Positions 46,237 to 55,728 are shown, counted from the stretch's first letter. The stretch is 64,000 nucleotides of DNA from DATMER01 sp040349255 (GCA_040349255.1 JBEQUE010000082.1:19691-83690), one strand, 5' to 3'. The notes: generated by a model from the sequence alone, not told the origin. Numbers and translations are program-made.

Positions 46237-47536
46237 CCGTGTCCTGGATCGGCCGGAACGCGGTGCTCTGAGGATTGGCATACTGTTTCGTGACCCCTCG
46301 CAAGGTATCGGTGACGGTGATCCGGACCCGGACATCGGTCAATCCTCCGGCGAAGACCCAGTAGCGGTTGTTCACCGTGCAGCCGTCCAGGACCTTGATC
46401 ACCATCTCGACGTTGCCGCCGCTGAAGAACCAGAAGTAGCCGGTGTCCGGGCTCAGCGGCACGGCGTGGCCGGCGCCGCTCGCTCCGGCCCGGGTCGTCC
46501 ACTCCACGTCCACCTGGAAGCGTCCACCGCCCAGGCAGAGACGGGTCTCGCCGGGCGCGCAGGCGGTGGTGGCGGACGGCTTCCAGCCGAGCTGGACGAC
46601 CTCGAAGTCGTCCGCGGTCAGGCTGGCGAAGGCGGGGTTCAGCACGTCGTTGTCCCAGCGCGGATCGTGGGTGCCGGTGATGTACATGTCCGTGCCGTTG
46701 TCCGCCAGGATCAGGCCGTAGGTCTTCATGGCCTGGAAGATCTTCCGCACCGGGGCCGGATAGCCCGAGAGGTCCTTGCCCGCCTTGAGCCGCAGGCGGG
46801 CGCCCATCGGCGGCGCGCCGTTCGTGCCGCCCGCGGTGTGGGAGGCCGGGAAGACGTGGCCGTTCGTCGACCGCGTCGTGAAGCGGAAGGCGTGGCGGAT
46901 CGGGTCGGGTCCGAACGCCTCGTCGTAGCGCACCAGCCCGGGCAGGATCGCGAGGCCGGCCGCGTCCGCGCTCGTCCAGCCTTCCTGCCGCCGGGCGCTC
47001 GTGTCCAGCGAAAAGACGGCGCCCGAGCCGGCCTCCCAGCGGTTCGACGAGGCGTCCCAGAAGGTGTGGTAGAGCTCGAAGAGGAGGCGACGGTCGCGGT
47101 CCACGATCAGCATGTGCCGGTCGCCGGAGACGTCCGCGTTTCCGGGGTATCCTCCCTCGATGTAGCCGGGCTGGGTCTTCGCCTCGGGCGGGATCGGATA
47201 GCCGGCCGGACGCCCCGGCGCGCCCGCGTCGCTCTCGTCGCCGAACTCGACGAAGGTCACCGGCACGAGCGGCTGGGTCCCGGGAACGCTGAGATAAATG
47301 ATTCCGTAGGTCTCCGGCGGCGTGTCCGCGAAGCCGCCGAAGTCGGGATGCAGGCGCGTCCCCCGGCCGATGAAGTCGAGGATGGCGTTGCTCTTCGGGT
47401 CCACCGGCGCCTGACTGACGTCCACGTTCCACCAGTTGTCGGAGGGGAACAGAACAGGAAGGGGACCGCCGGACTGGGCCTGGAGAACGGCGGCGAGCAG
47501 AAACCCGCCCAGGAGAGCCTGGAATCTTGTATTCAT
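46214..47536 (-). CDS. Exported protein with C-terminal 'CLGGGRF' domain
   Basis: 440 residues with a signal peptide (1-20, AVLQAQ). The main part (about 25-330) is unknown but has HAFRFTTRSTNGHVFPASH, which looks catalytic or metal binding. The last about 110 residues (CLGGGRFQVDVEW... GYFWFFSGGNVEMVIKVLDG ... VFAGGLTDV) match a C-terminal domain I have often seen on exported acidobacterial proteins; its role is unknown, maybe anchoring or recognition. The start ATG (47536) overlaps the start region of the divergent DUF455 gene. Confidence 0.75.
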   Translation of the reverse strand: MNTRFQALLGGFLLAAVLQAQSGGPLPVLFPSDNWWNVDVSQAPVDPKSNAILDFIGRGTRLHPDFGGFADTPPETYGIIYLSVPGTQPLVPVTFVEFGDESDAGAPGRPAGYPIPPEAKTQPGYIEGGYPGNADVSGDRHMLIVDRDRRLLFELYHTFWDASSNRWEAGSGAVFSLDTSARRQEGWTSADAAGLAILPGLVRYDEAFGPDPIRHAFRFTTRSTNGHVFPASHTAGGTNGAPPMGARLRLKAGKDLSGYPAPVRKIFQAMKTYGLILADNGTDMYITGTHDPRWDNDVLNPAFASLTADDFEVVQLGWKPSATTACAPGETRLCLGGGRFQVDVEWTTRAGASGAGHAVPLSPDTGYFWFFSGGNVEMVIKVLDGCTVNNRYWVFAGGLTDVRVRITVTDTLRGVTKQYANPQSTAFRPIQDTGAFATCP

Positions 47537-47558
47537 GACGTTCGATGAGCTTAGCACG

Positions 47559-48332
47559 ATGGAAATCCGCGACTTTGCCCTGACCGTGCTGCGCTCCGAG
47601 GACCTGGAGGTCAAGCTCGCGCCGCCGCCCGGCGAGCTGACGGACGAGCAGCCGGGACCGGCGGTGCGCTTCGAGGAGCCCGGCCGGCCGCCGCACCTGC
47701 GGTTCGCGAAGGTGGCGGTGCCGGACATCGAGGGCATGCCCGATCCGGCCCAGCGCCCGCGCATCCTCCATGCGCTGGCGAACCACGAGTTGCAGGCCGC
47801 CGAGCTGTTCGCCTGGGCGCTCCTCGCGTTCCCCGACACGCCGCCGGAGCTCCGGCGCGGCCTGCTCAAGATCCTCCAGGACGAGCAGCGCCACACCCGG
47901 ATGTACATCGCCCGGGTCGAGGCGGCGGGGGCGCGGTTCGGAGACTTTCCCGTCCACGGCTATTTCTGGAGCAAGGTGCCGGACATCACGACTCCGCTGC
48001 GGTTCCTCTGCGCCATGTCGCTCACCTTCGAGAACGCGAATCTCGACCACACGGTCGAGTACGCCGAGGCGGCGCGGCGGGCGGGCGATCCACGGACGGC
48101 GACGGTCATCGAGCAGGTGGAGCGCGACGAGGTCGAGCACGTCCGCTTCGGCTGGACCTGGCTCCAGGTCTTCAAGAAGGAGGACGAGTCGGCCTGGGAC
48201 GCCTTCCGGTCGAACCTCACCTGGCCGCTGCGACCGTCGAGGGCGAAAGGCCGGATCTTCAACCGTGAAGGCCGGGAGGCGGCCGGCCTGGACGCGGAGT
48301 TCATCCGGCGGTTGGAAGAGAGCGAGGGGTGA
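47559..48332 (+). CDS. DUF455 family (ferritin-like) protein
   Basis: 257 residues from ATG 47559. A ferritin-like helical bundle is indicated by E-x-x-H type pairs (NHELQAAELFAWA, DEQRHTRMYIARVE, ERDEVEHVRFG), typical of the DUF455 family with a di-iron centre. The start MEIRDFALTVL matches family N-termini; ATG 47535 is an alternative. Function of DUF455 is not known. The stop overlaps the next gene's GTG start (GTGA), implying coupled expression. Confidence 0.85.
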   Translation: MEIRDFALTVLRSEDLEVKLAPPPGELTDEQPGPAVRFEEPGRPPHLRFAKVAVPDIEGMPDPAQRPRILHALANHELQAAELFAWALLAFPDTPPELRRGLLKILQDEQRHTRMYIARVEAAGARFGDFPVHGYFWSKVPDITTPLRFLCAMSLTFENANLDHTVEYAEAARRAGDPRTATVIEQVERDEVEHVRFGWTWLQVFKKEDESAWDAFRSNLTWPLRPSRAKGRIFNREGREAAGLDAEFIRRLEESEG

Positions 48333-49261
48333 GGCTCGTCCTCGCCAACCTCCTGGCCGAGGACGACCTCGCCCGCCTCGCCCGGGTCGGGCGGCCTCGA
48401 AGCCCTTCCCGCGAGACGGTCGAGCGGGTCGCGGGTCTGGCGGACCAGCTCCGCGTCTTCGCTCGGGACGGCGACCGGCTCTGGGTTCCTGGAAGCGGAC
48501 GGCCCGAGCCAGCCGACGAGGTGCTCGCCTGGTGCGAGACGCCCGAGGCCGTGGCGCTGCGCAAGCGTCCTCGCCAGGTTTCCGACGGGGACGGTCCGCT
48601 CCACGAGATCCTCTGGCACCTGCCGGCGGCTCCTCCGGAGGTCGTGGCGGCGGTGAATCACAGAGGCTTTCATCTCCGGGTCGCCCGCGAGCTGGGCTGC
48701 GCCCTGCCCGGCGCCCGGATGGTCGAGAGACTCGCGGACCTCGGAGCTCCGGGGCCGTGGGTCGTGAAGGCTCCATACTCCGCCTCGGGCCGGTCGCGGT
48801 ATATCCATAGAGAGGAAGGGAGGCTCGCCGATCCCAAGGCCGTCCGCACGGTGGAGCGGCTCTTCCATCTCCACGGCCCGCTCCTCTTCGAGCCCTGGAT
48901 GGAGCGGACGGCCGACTTCGGTGCCTGCGCTCTCCTGACCCCGGCCGGCCTGCGGGTGCTCGGCTTCCATCGCCAGACGGTGGACGTGAAAGGCCAGTTC
49001 TCCGGCATCGAGCTGATGGACGAGACGCCGCCGGGGATGGCGGAGACCGTGGAAGGTGTCGGCCGGGCCTTGGAGCGGGCCGGCTACGCCGGGCCGTTCG
49101 GGATCGACGCCTGGGAGTATCGGACCGCGGACGGGAGGCTCGCCTTCAACCCGCTCGGCGAGATCAACGCCCGGATGACGTTCGGCCTGGTGGCCCGGGC
49201 TCGCGCGGAGCGGTCGGGATCGTCTCCGGCAGCCGGGTCCGGCTCAGCAGCTCCCGCGTGA
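48329..49261 (+). CDS. ATP-grasp-like protein
   Basis: 310 residues from GTG 48329. The C-terminal half resembles ATP-grasp enzymes: WVVKAPYSASGRSR (about 147-160) is the ATP-binding lysine/glycine loop, and EINARMTFG (about 277-285) the metal-binding acid. The N-terminal half is unlike known ligases. It is probably a peptide or small-molecule ligase, working with the coupled DUF455 protein. Substrate unknown. The 3' end overlaps the convergent patatin gene by about 98 bp. Confidence 0.65.
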   Translation: MRLVLANLLAEDDLARLARVGRPRSPSRETVERVAGLADQLRVFARDGDRLWVPGSGRPEPADEVLAWCETPEAVALRKRPRQVSDGDGPLHEILWHLPAAPPEVVAAVNHRGFHLRVARELGCALPGARMVERLADLGAPGPWVVKAPYSASGRSRYIHREEGRLADPKAVRTVERLFHLHGPLLFEPWMERTADFGACALLTPAGLRVLGFHRQTVDVKGQFSGIELMDETPPGMAETVEGVGRALERAGYAGPFGIDAWEYRTADGRLAFNPLGEINARMTFGLVARARAERSGSSPAAGSGSAAPA

Positions 49262-51023
49262 ACTGGTAGCCCACCTCGACGATCCGGTCGAGCGGTTCGA
49301 CGTCGAACAGGTCGAATTCTTCCATGGGGAGGTCGATGTACAGCTCGACCTCGTGCCGGGCCTGCCGGGCGTAGATGTCGCTCGCGAGGACCGCGGAGCG
49401 GTGCAGGAGCTGGAGGATGTTGGGGAACGGCTTGGCGGTCCGCCGCCAGTTTCCCAGGAGGAGCTGCCAGGGGCCCGGCGCCTCGCGGTAGCTCGGGTCG
49501 GCCCGGACGTCGATCTTCGCCGAGACGTCCACCGCGATGATCGGGCCGCGGCCCTGGCGGCGCATCACGTCGATCGGCAGGTTGTTGAGCACGCCGCCAT
49601 CCACCAGCAGGTCGCCGTTGTCCACCATGGGTGGGACGATGCCCGGCAGCCGCATGCTGGCTCCGACCAGGCGCTCCATCTCGCCCTGGCGATGGACCAC
49701 CACCTCGGCCCGGGTCAGGTTGGTGGAGACGCAGAAGAACGGCAGCCAGAGGTCCTCGATCCGGTCGTCGCCGAACATCATGTCGAGCATGCGCTCGGCC
49801 TTGCGGCTCGACAGCAGGGAGATGATCGGCAGGGTGTAGAGCTTGTGCGGCCGGTACTTGACCCAGCCCCAGTAGTTGCGGCGGACCATGCCCTTCCAGT
49901 CGAAGCCGCGGGCGTGCAGGCCGGCCATCACGGCGCCCATGCTGGTGCCGCCCACCCGGTCGATCGGGATGCCGGCCTCCTGCAGCGCCCGGATCACCCC
50001 GATGTGCGCGAAGCCGCGCGCGCCGCCGCCGCCGAGCACCAGGCCGACCGGCGTGCCGTTGACGAACCGGGCGAGGCGGTCGAAGTCTCCGGGCAGCTCC
50101 ATCCGGATGTGGTGGTGCCGGAGGAACGGGTGCAGGTCGAGCCACTTCGCCGTGCCGCGGGGCCGCTCCTTCTTCCGCAGGTGGATCAGGACCAGTTCCT
50201 CGCGCGGCCGGCCTTCGTAGCGCGCCAGCTCTCCGCCCAGCTCGCCCAGCGAAAGCTCGTCGTCGGTATCAGCGACCGCCACGACCAGCACGCGGTCCGC
50301 CTGGCGCAGGCAGCGCCGGGTCCAGGCGGTAATCCCGGAGGGGCCGGGGAGCGGATCGGCCTCATAGAGAAGGAAGGCATGGCGCGCCTCCTGCTCGTCG
50401 ATCCAGGCGCCGAGCCGGCCCTCGTCGGACGCGAGGTTCCGGTCGAGCCCCTGCGAGCTCAGGCGGAGGGTCGGACCGATCCTTTCGAGCGCGGCGGTGA
50501 GGCGCGCGGCCACTTCCGCCAGCGGCACGCCGGGCCGGGCGCCGGTCACGGCCACGGCCACGCAGCCCCGGCCGCGCGCGGGCGGCGCCTCCGGGCCGAT
50601 CCAGGTGGCCAGCTTCCGGGTGAAGGACAGGGCGAGCTTCGGATGGCGCTCCAGGAGCAGGTCGAGGCCGGCGCGGTCGAGCCGGGCGAGGACGGAGTCG
50701 CGCAGCGCCTGGACCGTGGCCGAACGGGGGTTGCCGGTCAGGGCCGCGACCTCCCCAAGGCTGTCGCCCCGCCCGACATGGCTCAGCACGACGTGCTCGC
50801 CGCCGGGCAGCTCGCGGACGATGGAGAGCCGGCCGCTGGCCATCAGATAGAGGCCGTCGCTCTCGTCTCCCTGCCGGCACAGCGTGTCGCCGCCGGGGAC
50901 GAGCAGCCAGGCGAGATGGCCGGTCACCTCGCCGAGCGTGGCCTCGTCGAGGTCGCGGAAGAGGGGCACGGAGGCCAGGAAGGCCCTGGCTTCGGCCGTG
51001 GAGGGCGCCGGGATCGCGGGCAT
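49164..51023 (-). CDS. Patatin-like phospholipase with N-terminal cyclic-nucleotide-binding domain
   Basis: 619 residues. Cyclic-nucleotide-binding domain (about 15-130, including GGDTLCRQGDESDGLYLMASGRL in parts and RSATVQALRDS), an about 190-residue middle with a Rossmann-like segment, then the patatin domain: GGGGARGFAHIG oxyanion loop (about 331), the nucleophile elbow GTSMG (serine near 359) and the catalytic Asp in VDGGVLNNLP (about 480). This architecture matches neuropathy-target-esterase-like proteins: membrane-associated lysophospholipase controlled by a nucleotide or by fold alone. Monocistronic. Confidence 0.9.
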   Translation of the reverse strand: MPAIPAPSTAEARAFLASVPLFRDLDEATLGEVTGHLAWLLVPGGDTLCRQGDESDGLYLMASGRLSIVRELPGGEHVVLSHVGRGDSLGEVAALTGNPRSATVQALRDSVLARLDRAGLDLLLERHPKLALSFTRKLATWIGPEAPPARGRGCVAVAVTGARPGVPLAEVAARLTAALERIGPTLRLSSQGLDRNLASDEGRLGAWIDEQEARHAFLLYEADPLPGPSGITAWTRRCLRQADRVLVVAVADTDDELSLGELGGELARYEGRPREELVLIHLRKKERPRGTAKWLDLHPFLRHHHIRMELPGDFDRLARFVNGTPVGLVLGGGGARGFAHIGVIRALQEAGIPIDRVGGTSMGAVMAGLHARGFDWKGMVRRNYWGWVKYRPHKLYTLPIISLLSSRKAERMLDMMFGDDRIEDLWLPFFCVSTNLTRAEVVVHRQGEMERLVGASMRLPGIVPPMVDNGDLLVDGGVLNNLPIDVMRRQGRGPIIAVDVSAKIDVRADPSYREAPGPWQLLLGNWRRTAKPFPNILQLLHRSAVLASDIYARQARHEVELYIDLPMEEFDLFDVEPLDRIVEVGYQFTRELLSRTRLPETIPTAPREPGPPGRTSSGR

Positions 51024-51041
51024 CGGAATGCCCCCATCCTA

Positions 51042-54000
51042 TCAGCCGCCGCCGCTGAGGATACCCAGGATCTCCTTGCCGTACTTGCCGACGAGAGCCG
51101 GGCCGATGCCGCGCACGGCGAGGAGCTCGACCTCGTCGCCCGGCCGGGCCGCGGCCAGCTCCGTGAGCGTGCGGTCGGTCAGGATGCGGAACGCCGGCAC
51201 CCGGCGGCGCTGCGCCTCCTCGCGGCGCCAGGCCTTGAGCGCCGCCACCAGACCCGGCAGCGGCTCGTCGCCCAGGTAGCTCTCGGCGCCCGGCAGCACG
51301 TCCTGGGTCTCCTTGCGCCGCCCGCCGGTGATCCGCTCGCGGATCTTCCTGACCAGCGAAGGCCCCTCCTCCTTCTTCTTCTTCCGGCGGTCGCGCTTGG
51401 ATGTGGCGGCCGGCTCCTGGGCGAGCTGGACGAATGCGGCCAGCGCCGCGGGCTCGGGCGGGGTGCGCAGGCCGTCCGGGGTGAGGGTGGCGCGCTGAAA
51501 GCGAATCAGCCGGCCCTCCTTCTCGAACTCGTCCTCGGCGATGCGCACCAGGCCGGCCCGGTTGAGGCCGCCGATCAGGCGCTCGAACGCCTTGCGGTCG
51601 AAGTCCGCCGGCAGCCGCAGCGCTCCCTGGTCCAGGTTCTTGAAGACCTGGCCGGTGCTCTGGCCGTCACGCTGGCGCAGGGCGAGGAGGATCTCCGCGA
51701 GCACCTGGGCCTCGCCGGGATCGGGCGCCCGGAACCGGCGGACGAGGCAGGCCTCGGGATCGCAGACGTCGCAGACGCCGCAGGGTTTGCCGGAGTCCTC
51801 CTGGTCGCCGAAGTGGCGCACCAGGTGGAGCATGCGGCAGCCGTGGGCCTCGGCGCAGCGCACCATCTGGTCGAGCTGGGAGAGCTTGTGGTCGCGCTGT
51901 GCCAGGTAGGGGCGCTCCCAGGCGTCGTTTCCGCGCGCCACGTTGTCGTCCGCGTCCACCAGGGCGCCGCCGTGGATCCAGAGCTTCTCCAGGGCCTTCT
52001 CGAACGGCTCCTCCTCCATCTTGACCCGGCTCCGGACGCGCTCGCCGGGCTGGCTCTCGGCGGTCAGGGTCTGATGGATCTGGCGCAGGACGCTCACGTC
52101 CGGGTAGTCGCGGGTGTGGAAGAACTCGTGGTTGCGGCGATCCACCCAGGAGTAGAGCAGGATCGCGCGCGAGGGCTTGCCGTCGCGTCCGGCGCGGCCG
52201 ATCTCCTGGTAGTAGCCCTCCAGGCTGCCCGGCAGGCCGGTGTGGATGACCGTGCGCACGTCCGGCTTGTCCACCCCCATGCCGAAGGCGATGGTGGCGA
52301 CGATGACCTCCAGCCGGCCGCCGAGGAACGCGGTCTGGGTGCGGTCGCGCTCGGAGCCCGACATGCCGGCGTGGTAGGCGGCGGCGGGCATCTCGGAGCG
52401 CAGCTCCTCGCCCAGGGCATCGGCCTCCTTGCGGGTCGGCGCGTAGACGATGGCCGGCCGGTGCGCCGGGTCGGACAGGATGCGGCGCACCGCCTCCCGG
52501 CGCTCGGACGGCTTCATCTCGGCCACCTCGACCGCGATGTTGGTGCGCCGGAACCCATGGATGAACCGGCTCGGGTTCAGGCCGAGCTGGCCCGCGATGT
52601 CGTCCTGGACGAGCGGCGTCGCCGTGGCGGTGAGCGCGATGACCGGCGCCGGTCGCAGAAGCGGCAGGCGCTGGCCGAGCATCCGGTACTCGGGCCGGAA
52701 GTCGTGGCCCCAGTGCGAGATGCAATGCGCCTCGTCGACCGCCACGAGGACCGGCTTGCGCTTGGCGAGCATCTCGGGGAAGCCCGGCACGGCGAGGCGC
52801 TCGGGAGCGATGAAGAGGTAGTCGAGCCGGCCGGCCAGGTACTCGACGCAGACCTGGCGCGAGCTGGCCCGGTCGCGTCCGGAGTGGATGCGTTCCGCCC
52901 GCAGCCCCACGTCGCGGAGCTTGGCCACCTGGTCCTCCATGAGCGCGATGAGCGGCGAGACGACCAGCGTCGTACCGCCACGGGCGAGCCCGGGAAGCTG
53001 GTAGCACAGAGACTTGCCGGCGCCCGTGGGCATGACGAGCAGGACGTCTTTCCCGTCGACCACAGCCCGGCAGACGGCCTCCTGATAGGGGCGGAAAGAG
53101 GGCAGGCGGAAGGTGTCTTTCAAGAGGACGTCGATGTCGGTGCTCGCGGAACGGGGTTGGGAGGTGGCGCCCTCTCCCGCGCTCCAGCGCGGGGGAGGGT
53201 CGGGGAGGGGTCCCTTGGCCGGAGCCGGGAAGACCCCTCCCCGTCCCTCCCCTGCTTCGCAGGAGAGGGCGCCACCTCCCAGCCTCATGTTGCGATCGTC
53301 TGTGGAAGTCTCCCCCTCTCCCGGGGAGGGCGTGAAGGGCGGGGCGGGAGAGGGGGCCGGGGGGTGAGGCCCCCCCACCACCGTCTTCACATACTCCTCG
53401 ATCTCGAGCAGGAAGCTCCCCAACTGCCCCTCGCCGCGCTGGATGCGCTTGAGATCGGCCTCCCAGCGGCCGGTCATGGCCGGGCTCTTCACGTGCGGGT
53501 GGACCACCTGGATCAGGCGGATGCCCTTGTCCGTGGCGATCATCGACTTGCCCTGGCGCTCGACGTACTCGCGGCGCAGCAGGGTCTCGATGATCTCCGC
53601 CCGGGTGGCCGGCGTGCCGAGGCCGGACTCCTTCATGGCGTCGGAAAGCTCCTTGTCGTCTAGCGTCTTGCCGGCGGTCTCCATGGCGGTGAGGAGCGTG
53701 GCCTCGGTGAAACGCTTCGGCGGCCGGGTCTCCTTGGCCACGGCCTTCGCGTCGAGGACCTCCACCGGCTGGTTGGCGGCGAGCCCCGGCGGCAGATCCT
53801 GGGCCTCCTCGTCCTCCTTCTTCTCCTTCTTCGGGTCCTTCCTGAGATCCAGATCGAGCACCTTCCAACCCGGCTTCACCACCTGGGTGCCGGAGCTGTG
53901 GTAGCGATCGAGGACCGGGTCGCCGACGCCCGAGCGCGGCGGAGTCGTGATCCGCGTGATGACCGTGGTCACCGACCAGACGTGCTCGTCGTGCCAGGCG

Positions 54001-55247
54001 GAGAGGAGCCGCCGGCAGACCAGGTCGTAGATCCGCTGCTCGTCCTGGCCGAGCGCGACCCCTTCCGGGCGGGTGGTCGTGGGGATGATCGCGTGGTGGT
54101 CCGTGACCTTGGAGTCGTCCACGAACCGTCGGCCGAGCGGCGTTTCTCCGGTCCCCGGAGCCAGCAGCTCGCGATAGGGCCCCTGGATCACGCGCACGAT
54201 CTCGCCGAGCGTGGCGGCCACGTCCTGGGAGAGGTGGCGGCTGTCCGTGCGCGGGTAGCTGATCAGCTTCTTCTGCTCGTAGAGCGACTGCGCGAGACCG
54301 AGCGTCTTCTGGGCGCTGAAGCCGAAGAGGCGGTTGGCGTGGCGTTGGAGCTCGGTGAGGTCGTAGAGGAGCGGCGGGGGCATCCTCTTGGTCTCGGCGC
54401 GCACCGACTCGACCTCGGCCCGGCCGGCCTTCGCGCGCTGGACGATGCGCGCCGCCTCCTCGAACTCGGCGCCGGGCTTGGTCTTATCCGCCTTGAGGCG
54501 TTTCGCCTCGGGAGTCGGGTCGGCGCCGCGGAACCAGGTGCCCTGGTAGGACGCGCCGGGAGCGGGCGAGAACGTGGCGACGACCTCCAGGTAGTCCTCG
54601 GGCACGAAGGCGCGGACGGCCAGCTCGCGCTCGACCAGCATGGCGAGCGTGGGGGTCTGGACGCGGCCGACGGAGAGGTCCTCGTCGAAGTCGAGCGAGT
54701 AGGCGCGGGAGAGGTTCATGCCGACGAGCCAGTCGGCGCGGCTGCGCCCGCGAGCGGCGTCGGCGAGCGGATCGAAGTCCTTGCCGGCGCGGAGCTTCGC
54801 GAAGCCCTTGCGGATCGCGTCCGGAGTGAGGGACGAGATCCAGAGGCGCCAGAACGGCTTGCGGCACCCCGCGGCCTCGTAGATGTAGCGGAAGATGAGC
54901 TCGCCCTCGCGGCCGGCGTCCGTGGCGCACACCACCCGCTCGACGTTCGGCGAGTTGAGGACCTTCCGGACGACCTCGAACTGGTCGCGGGTCTCCTTAG
55001 AGACCACGAGCGGCCACTCCTCGGGCAGCATCGGGAGCTGTTCGCGCCGCCACTTCGCCCAGTCGTTCCGCATCTCGCCGGGCTGGGCGAGGCCGACCAG
55101 GTGGCCGATCGCCCAGGTCACGACATAGCCGTTGCCATGCAGAAAGCCGTCGCCGCGCCGCTCCGCCCCCAGGACCCTGGCGAGGTCGCGGGCGACGGAC
55201 GGCTTCTCGGCGAGGACCGCGGTGGTGCGTTCGGTCGGAAGCGTCAT
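51042..55247 (-). CDS. Fusion of type IA topoisomerase III and RecQ helicase
   Basis: 1401 residues. Topoisomerase III (about 1-620): TOPRIM with AEKPSVARDLARVL and TDAGREGELIF, active-site Tyr331 in YPRTDS, and later topoisomerase motifs. RecQ (about 705-1225): PTGAGKS Walker A (near 746), DEAHCISHWGHDFRPEY (near 838), ARIN...GYYQEIGRAGRDGKPS, and Cys-rich zinc region CGVCDVCDPEAC (near 1156). HRDC-like tail (about 1310-1401, ILTDRTLTELAAARPG). The linker (about 624-700) is encoded by REP-like palindromes. It should decatenate and unwind recombination intermediates as one chain, like Sgs1-Top3 or RecQ-TopB. Start ATG 55247. Confidence 0.88.
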   Translation of the reverse strand: MTLPTERTTAVLAEKPSVARDLARVLGAERRGDGFLHGNGYVVTWAIGHLVGLAQPGEMRNDWAKWRREQLPMLPEEWPLVVSKETRDQFEVVRKVLNSPNVERVVCATDAGREGELIFRYIYEAAGCRKPFWRLWISSLTPDAIRKGFAKLRAGKDFDPLADAARGRSRADWLVGMNLSRAYSLDFDEDLSVGRVQTPTLAMLVERELAVRAFVPEDYLEVVATFSPAPGASYQGTWFRGADPTPEAKRLKADKTKPGAEFEEAARIVQRAKAGRAEVESVRAETKRMPPPLLYDLTELQRHANRLFGFSAQKTLGLAQSLYEQKKLISYPRTDSRHLSQDVAATLGEIVRVIQGPYRELLAPGTGETPLGRRFVDDSKVTDHHAIIPTTTRPEGVALGQDEQRIYDLVCRRLLSAWHDEHVWSVTTVITRITTPPRSGVGDPVLDRYHSSGTQVVKPGWKVLDLDLRKDPKKEKKEDEEAQDLPPGLAANQPVEVLDAKAVAKETRPPKRFTEATLLTAMETAGKTLDDKELSDAMKESGLGTPATRAEIIETLLRREYVERQGKSMIATDKGIRLIQVVHPHVKSPAMTGRWEADLKRIQRGEGQLGSFLLEIEEYVKTVVGGPHPPAPSPAPPFTPSPGEGETSTDDRNMRLGGGALSCEAGEGRGGVFPAPAKGPLPDPPPRWSAGEGATSQPRSASTDIDVLLKDTFRLPSFRPYQEAVCRAVVDGKDVLLVMPTGAGKSLCYQLPGLARGGTTLVVSPLIALMEDQVAKLRDVGLRAERIHSGRDRASSRQVCVEYLAGRLDYLFIAPERLAVPGFPEMLAKRKPVLVAVDEAHCISHWGHDFRPEYRMLGQRLPLLRPAPVIALTATATPLVQDDIAGQLGLNPSRFIHGFRRTNIAVEVAEMKPSERREAVRRILSDPAHRPAIVYAPTRKEADALGEELRSEMPAAAYHAGMSGSERDRTQTAFLGGRLEVIVATIAFGMGVDKPDVRTVIHTGLPGSLEGYYQEIGRAGRDGKPSRAILLYSWVDRRNHEFFHTRDYPDVSVLRQIHQTLTAESQPGERVRSRVKMEEEPFEKALEKLWIHGGALVDADDNVARGNDAWERPYLAQRDHKLSQLDQMVRCAEAHGCRMLHLVRHFGDQEDSGKPCGVCDVCDPEACLVRRFRAPDPGEAQVLAEILLALRQRDGQSTGQVFKNLDQGALRLPADFDRKAFERLIGGLNRAGLVRIAEDEFEKEGRLIRFQRATLTPDGLRTPPEPAALAAFVQLAQEPAATSKRDRRKKKKEEGPSLVRKIRERITGGRRKETQDVLPGAESYLGDEPLPGLVAALKAWRREEAQRRRVPAFRILTDRTLTELAAARPGDEVELLAVRGIGPALVGKYGKEILGILSGGG
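53156..53380. repeat. REP-like palindromes within the topoisomerase-RecQ linker
   Basis: Several CCTCTCCC / GGGAGAGGG palindromes lie here, related to the elements at 26243 and 63952, for example near 53164-53200, 53260-53275 and 53313-53330. They are in frame and encode a Pro/Gly/Ser-rich linker between the topoisomerase and helicase parts. Confidence 0.65.
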
Positions 55248-55330
55248 GACCGGGAGGATTTTACGTCGAACGGAACCCGGCGGGATGGTCCTGTCGTGGA
55301 AACCGGGCCGCCCGGCGGATTCTTCGAGCC

Positions 55331-55635
55331 TTCCGACGGCCTCGTCGGACGTCGCGAGAGGCTCGCTGGCGAGGCGAGAGGCTCCTCGGACCGTCCGAGG
55401 ATCTCCTCAGGCCTCGCCCGGGCCTCCGAGGACCTTCCGTCGGCCTTGCCGGTCGGTCCGACGACCTTGCCGGGCCTCGCGAGAGCCCGTTGGACTGTCC
55501 GACGAGCTCTTCGATCCTCGCGACGACCTCTGCGGACCATCCAAAGCCCCCATCCGATGTCCCGAGGACCTCTTCGGGACCTCCGAGAACCTCGTCGAGC
55601 CTCGCATCGAGCTCCTCGCGAAGCTCCGTGCACCT
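55331..55635. repeat. Degenerate tandem array, 21-bp period, about 15 units
   Basis: Units end with a CCT-like box at 55342, 55363, 55383, 55404, 55425, 55446, 55467, 55488, 55508, 55529, 55550, 55571, 55592, 55613 and 55635; most steps are 21 bp, two are 20 and one is 22. Consensus is near CTTCGGGCCTCCGAGGACCT plus one base. The reading frames that cross it on both strands are a by-product of the period. It lies between the 5' end of the topoisomerase-RecQ gene and the promoter at 55729. Confidence 0.8.
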
Positions 55636-55728
55636 CTCCCTCCGGGAAAAGAGCCTTAGCCGGCAGATAGTCGCATAGACGAAAGCTGTCGCACAGAAAT
55701 TTGGAGCCAAAAAATGTGCATAGACCTC

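Noticed and set aside
49353..53663. 1436-codon plus-strand open frame
   Set aside because: Shadow of the patatin and topoisomerase-RecQ genes, no recognisable domain.
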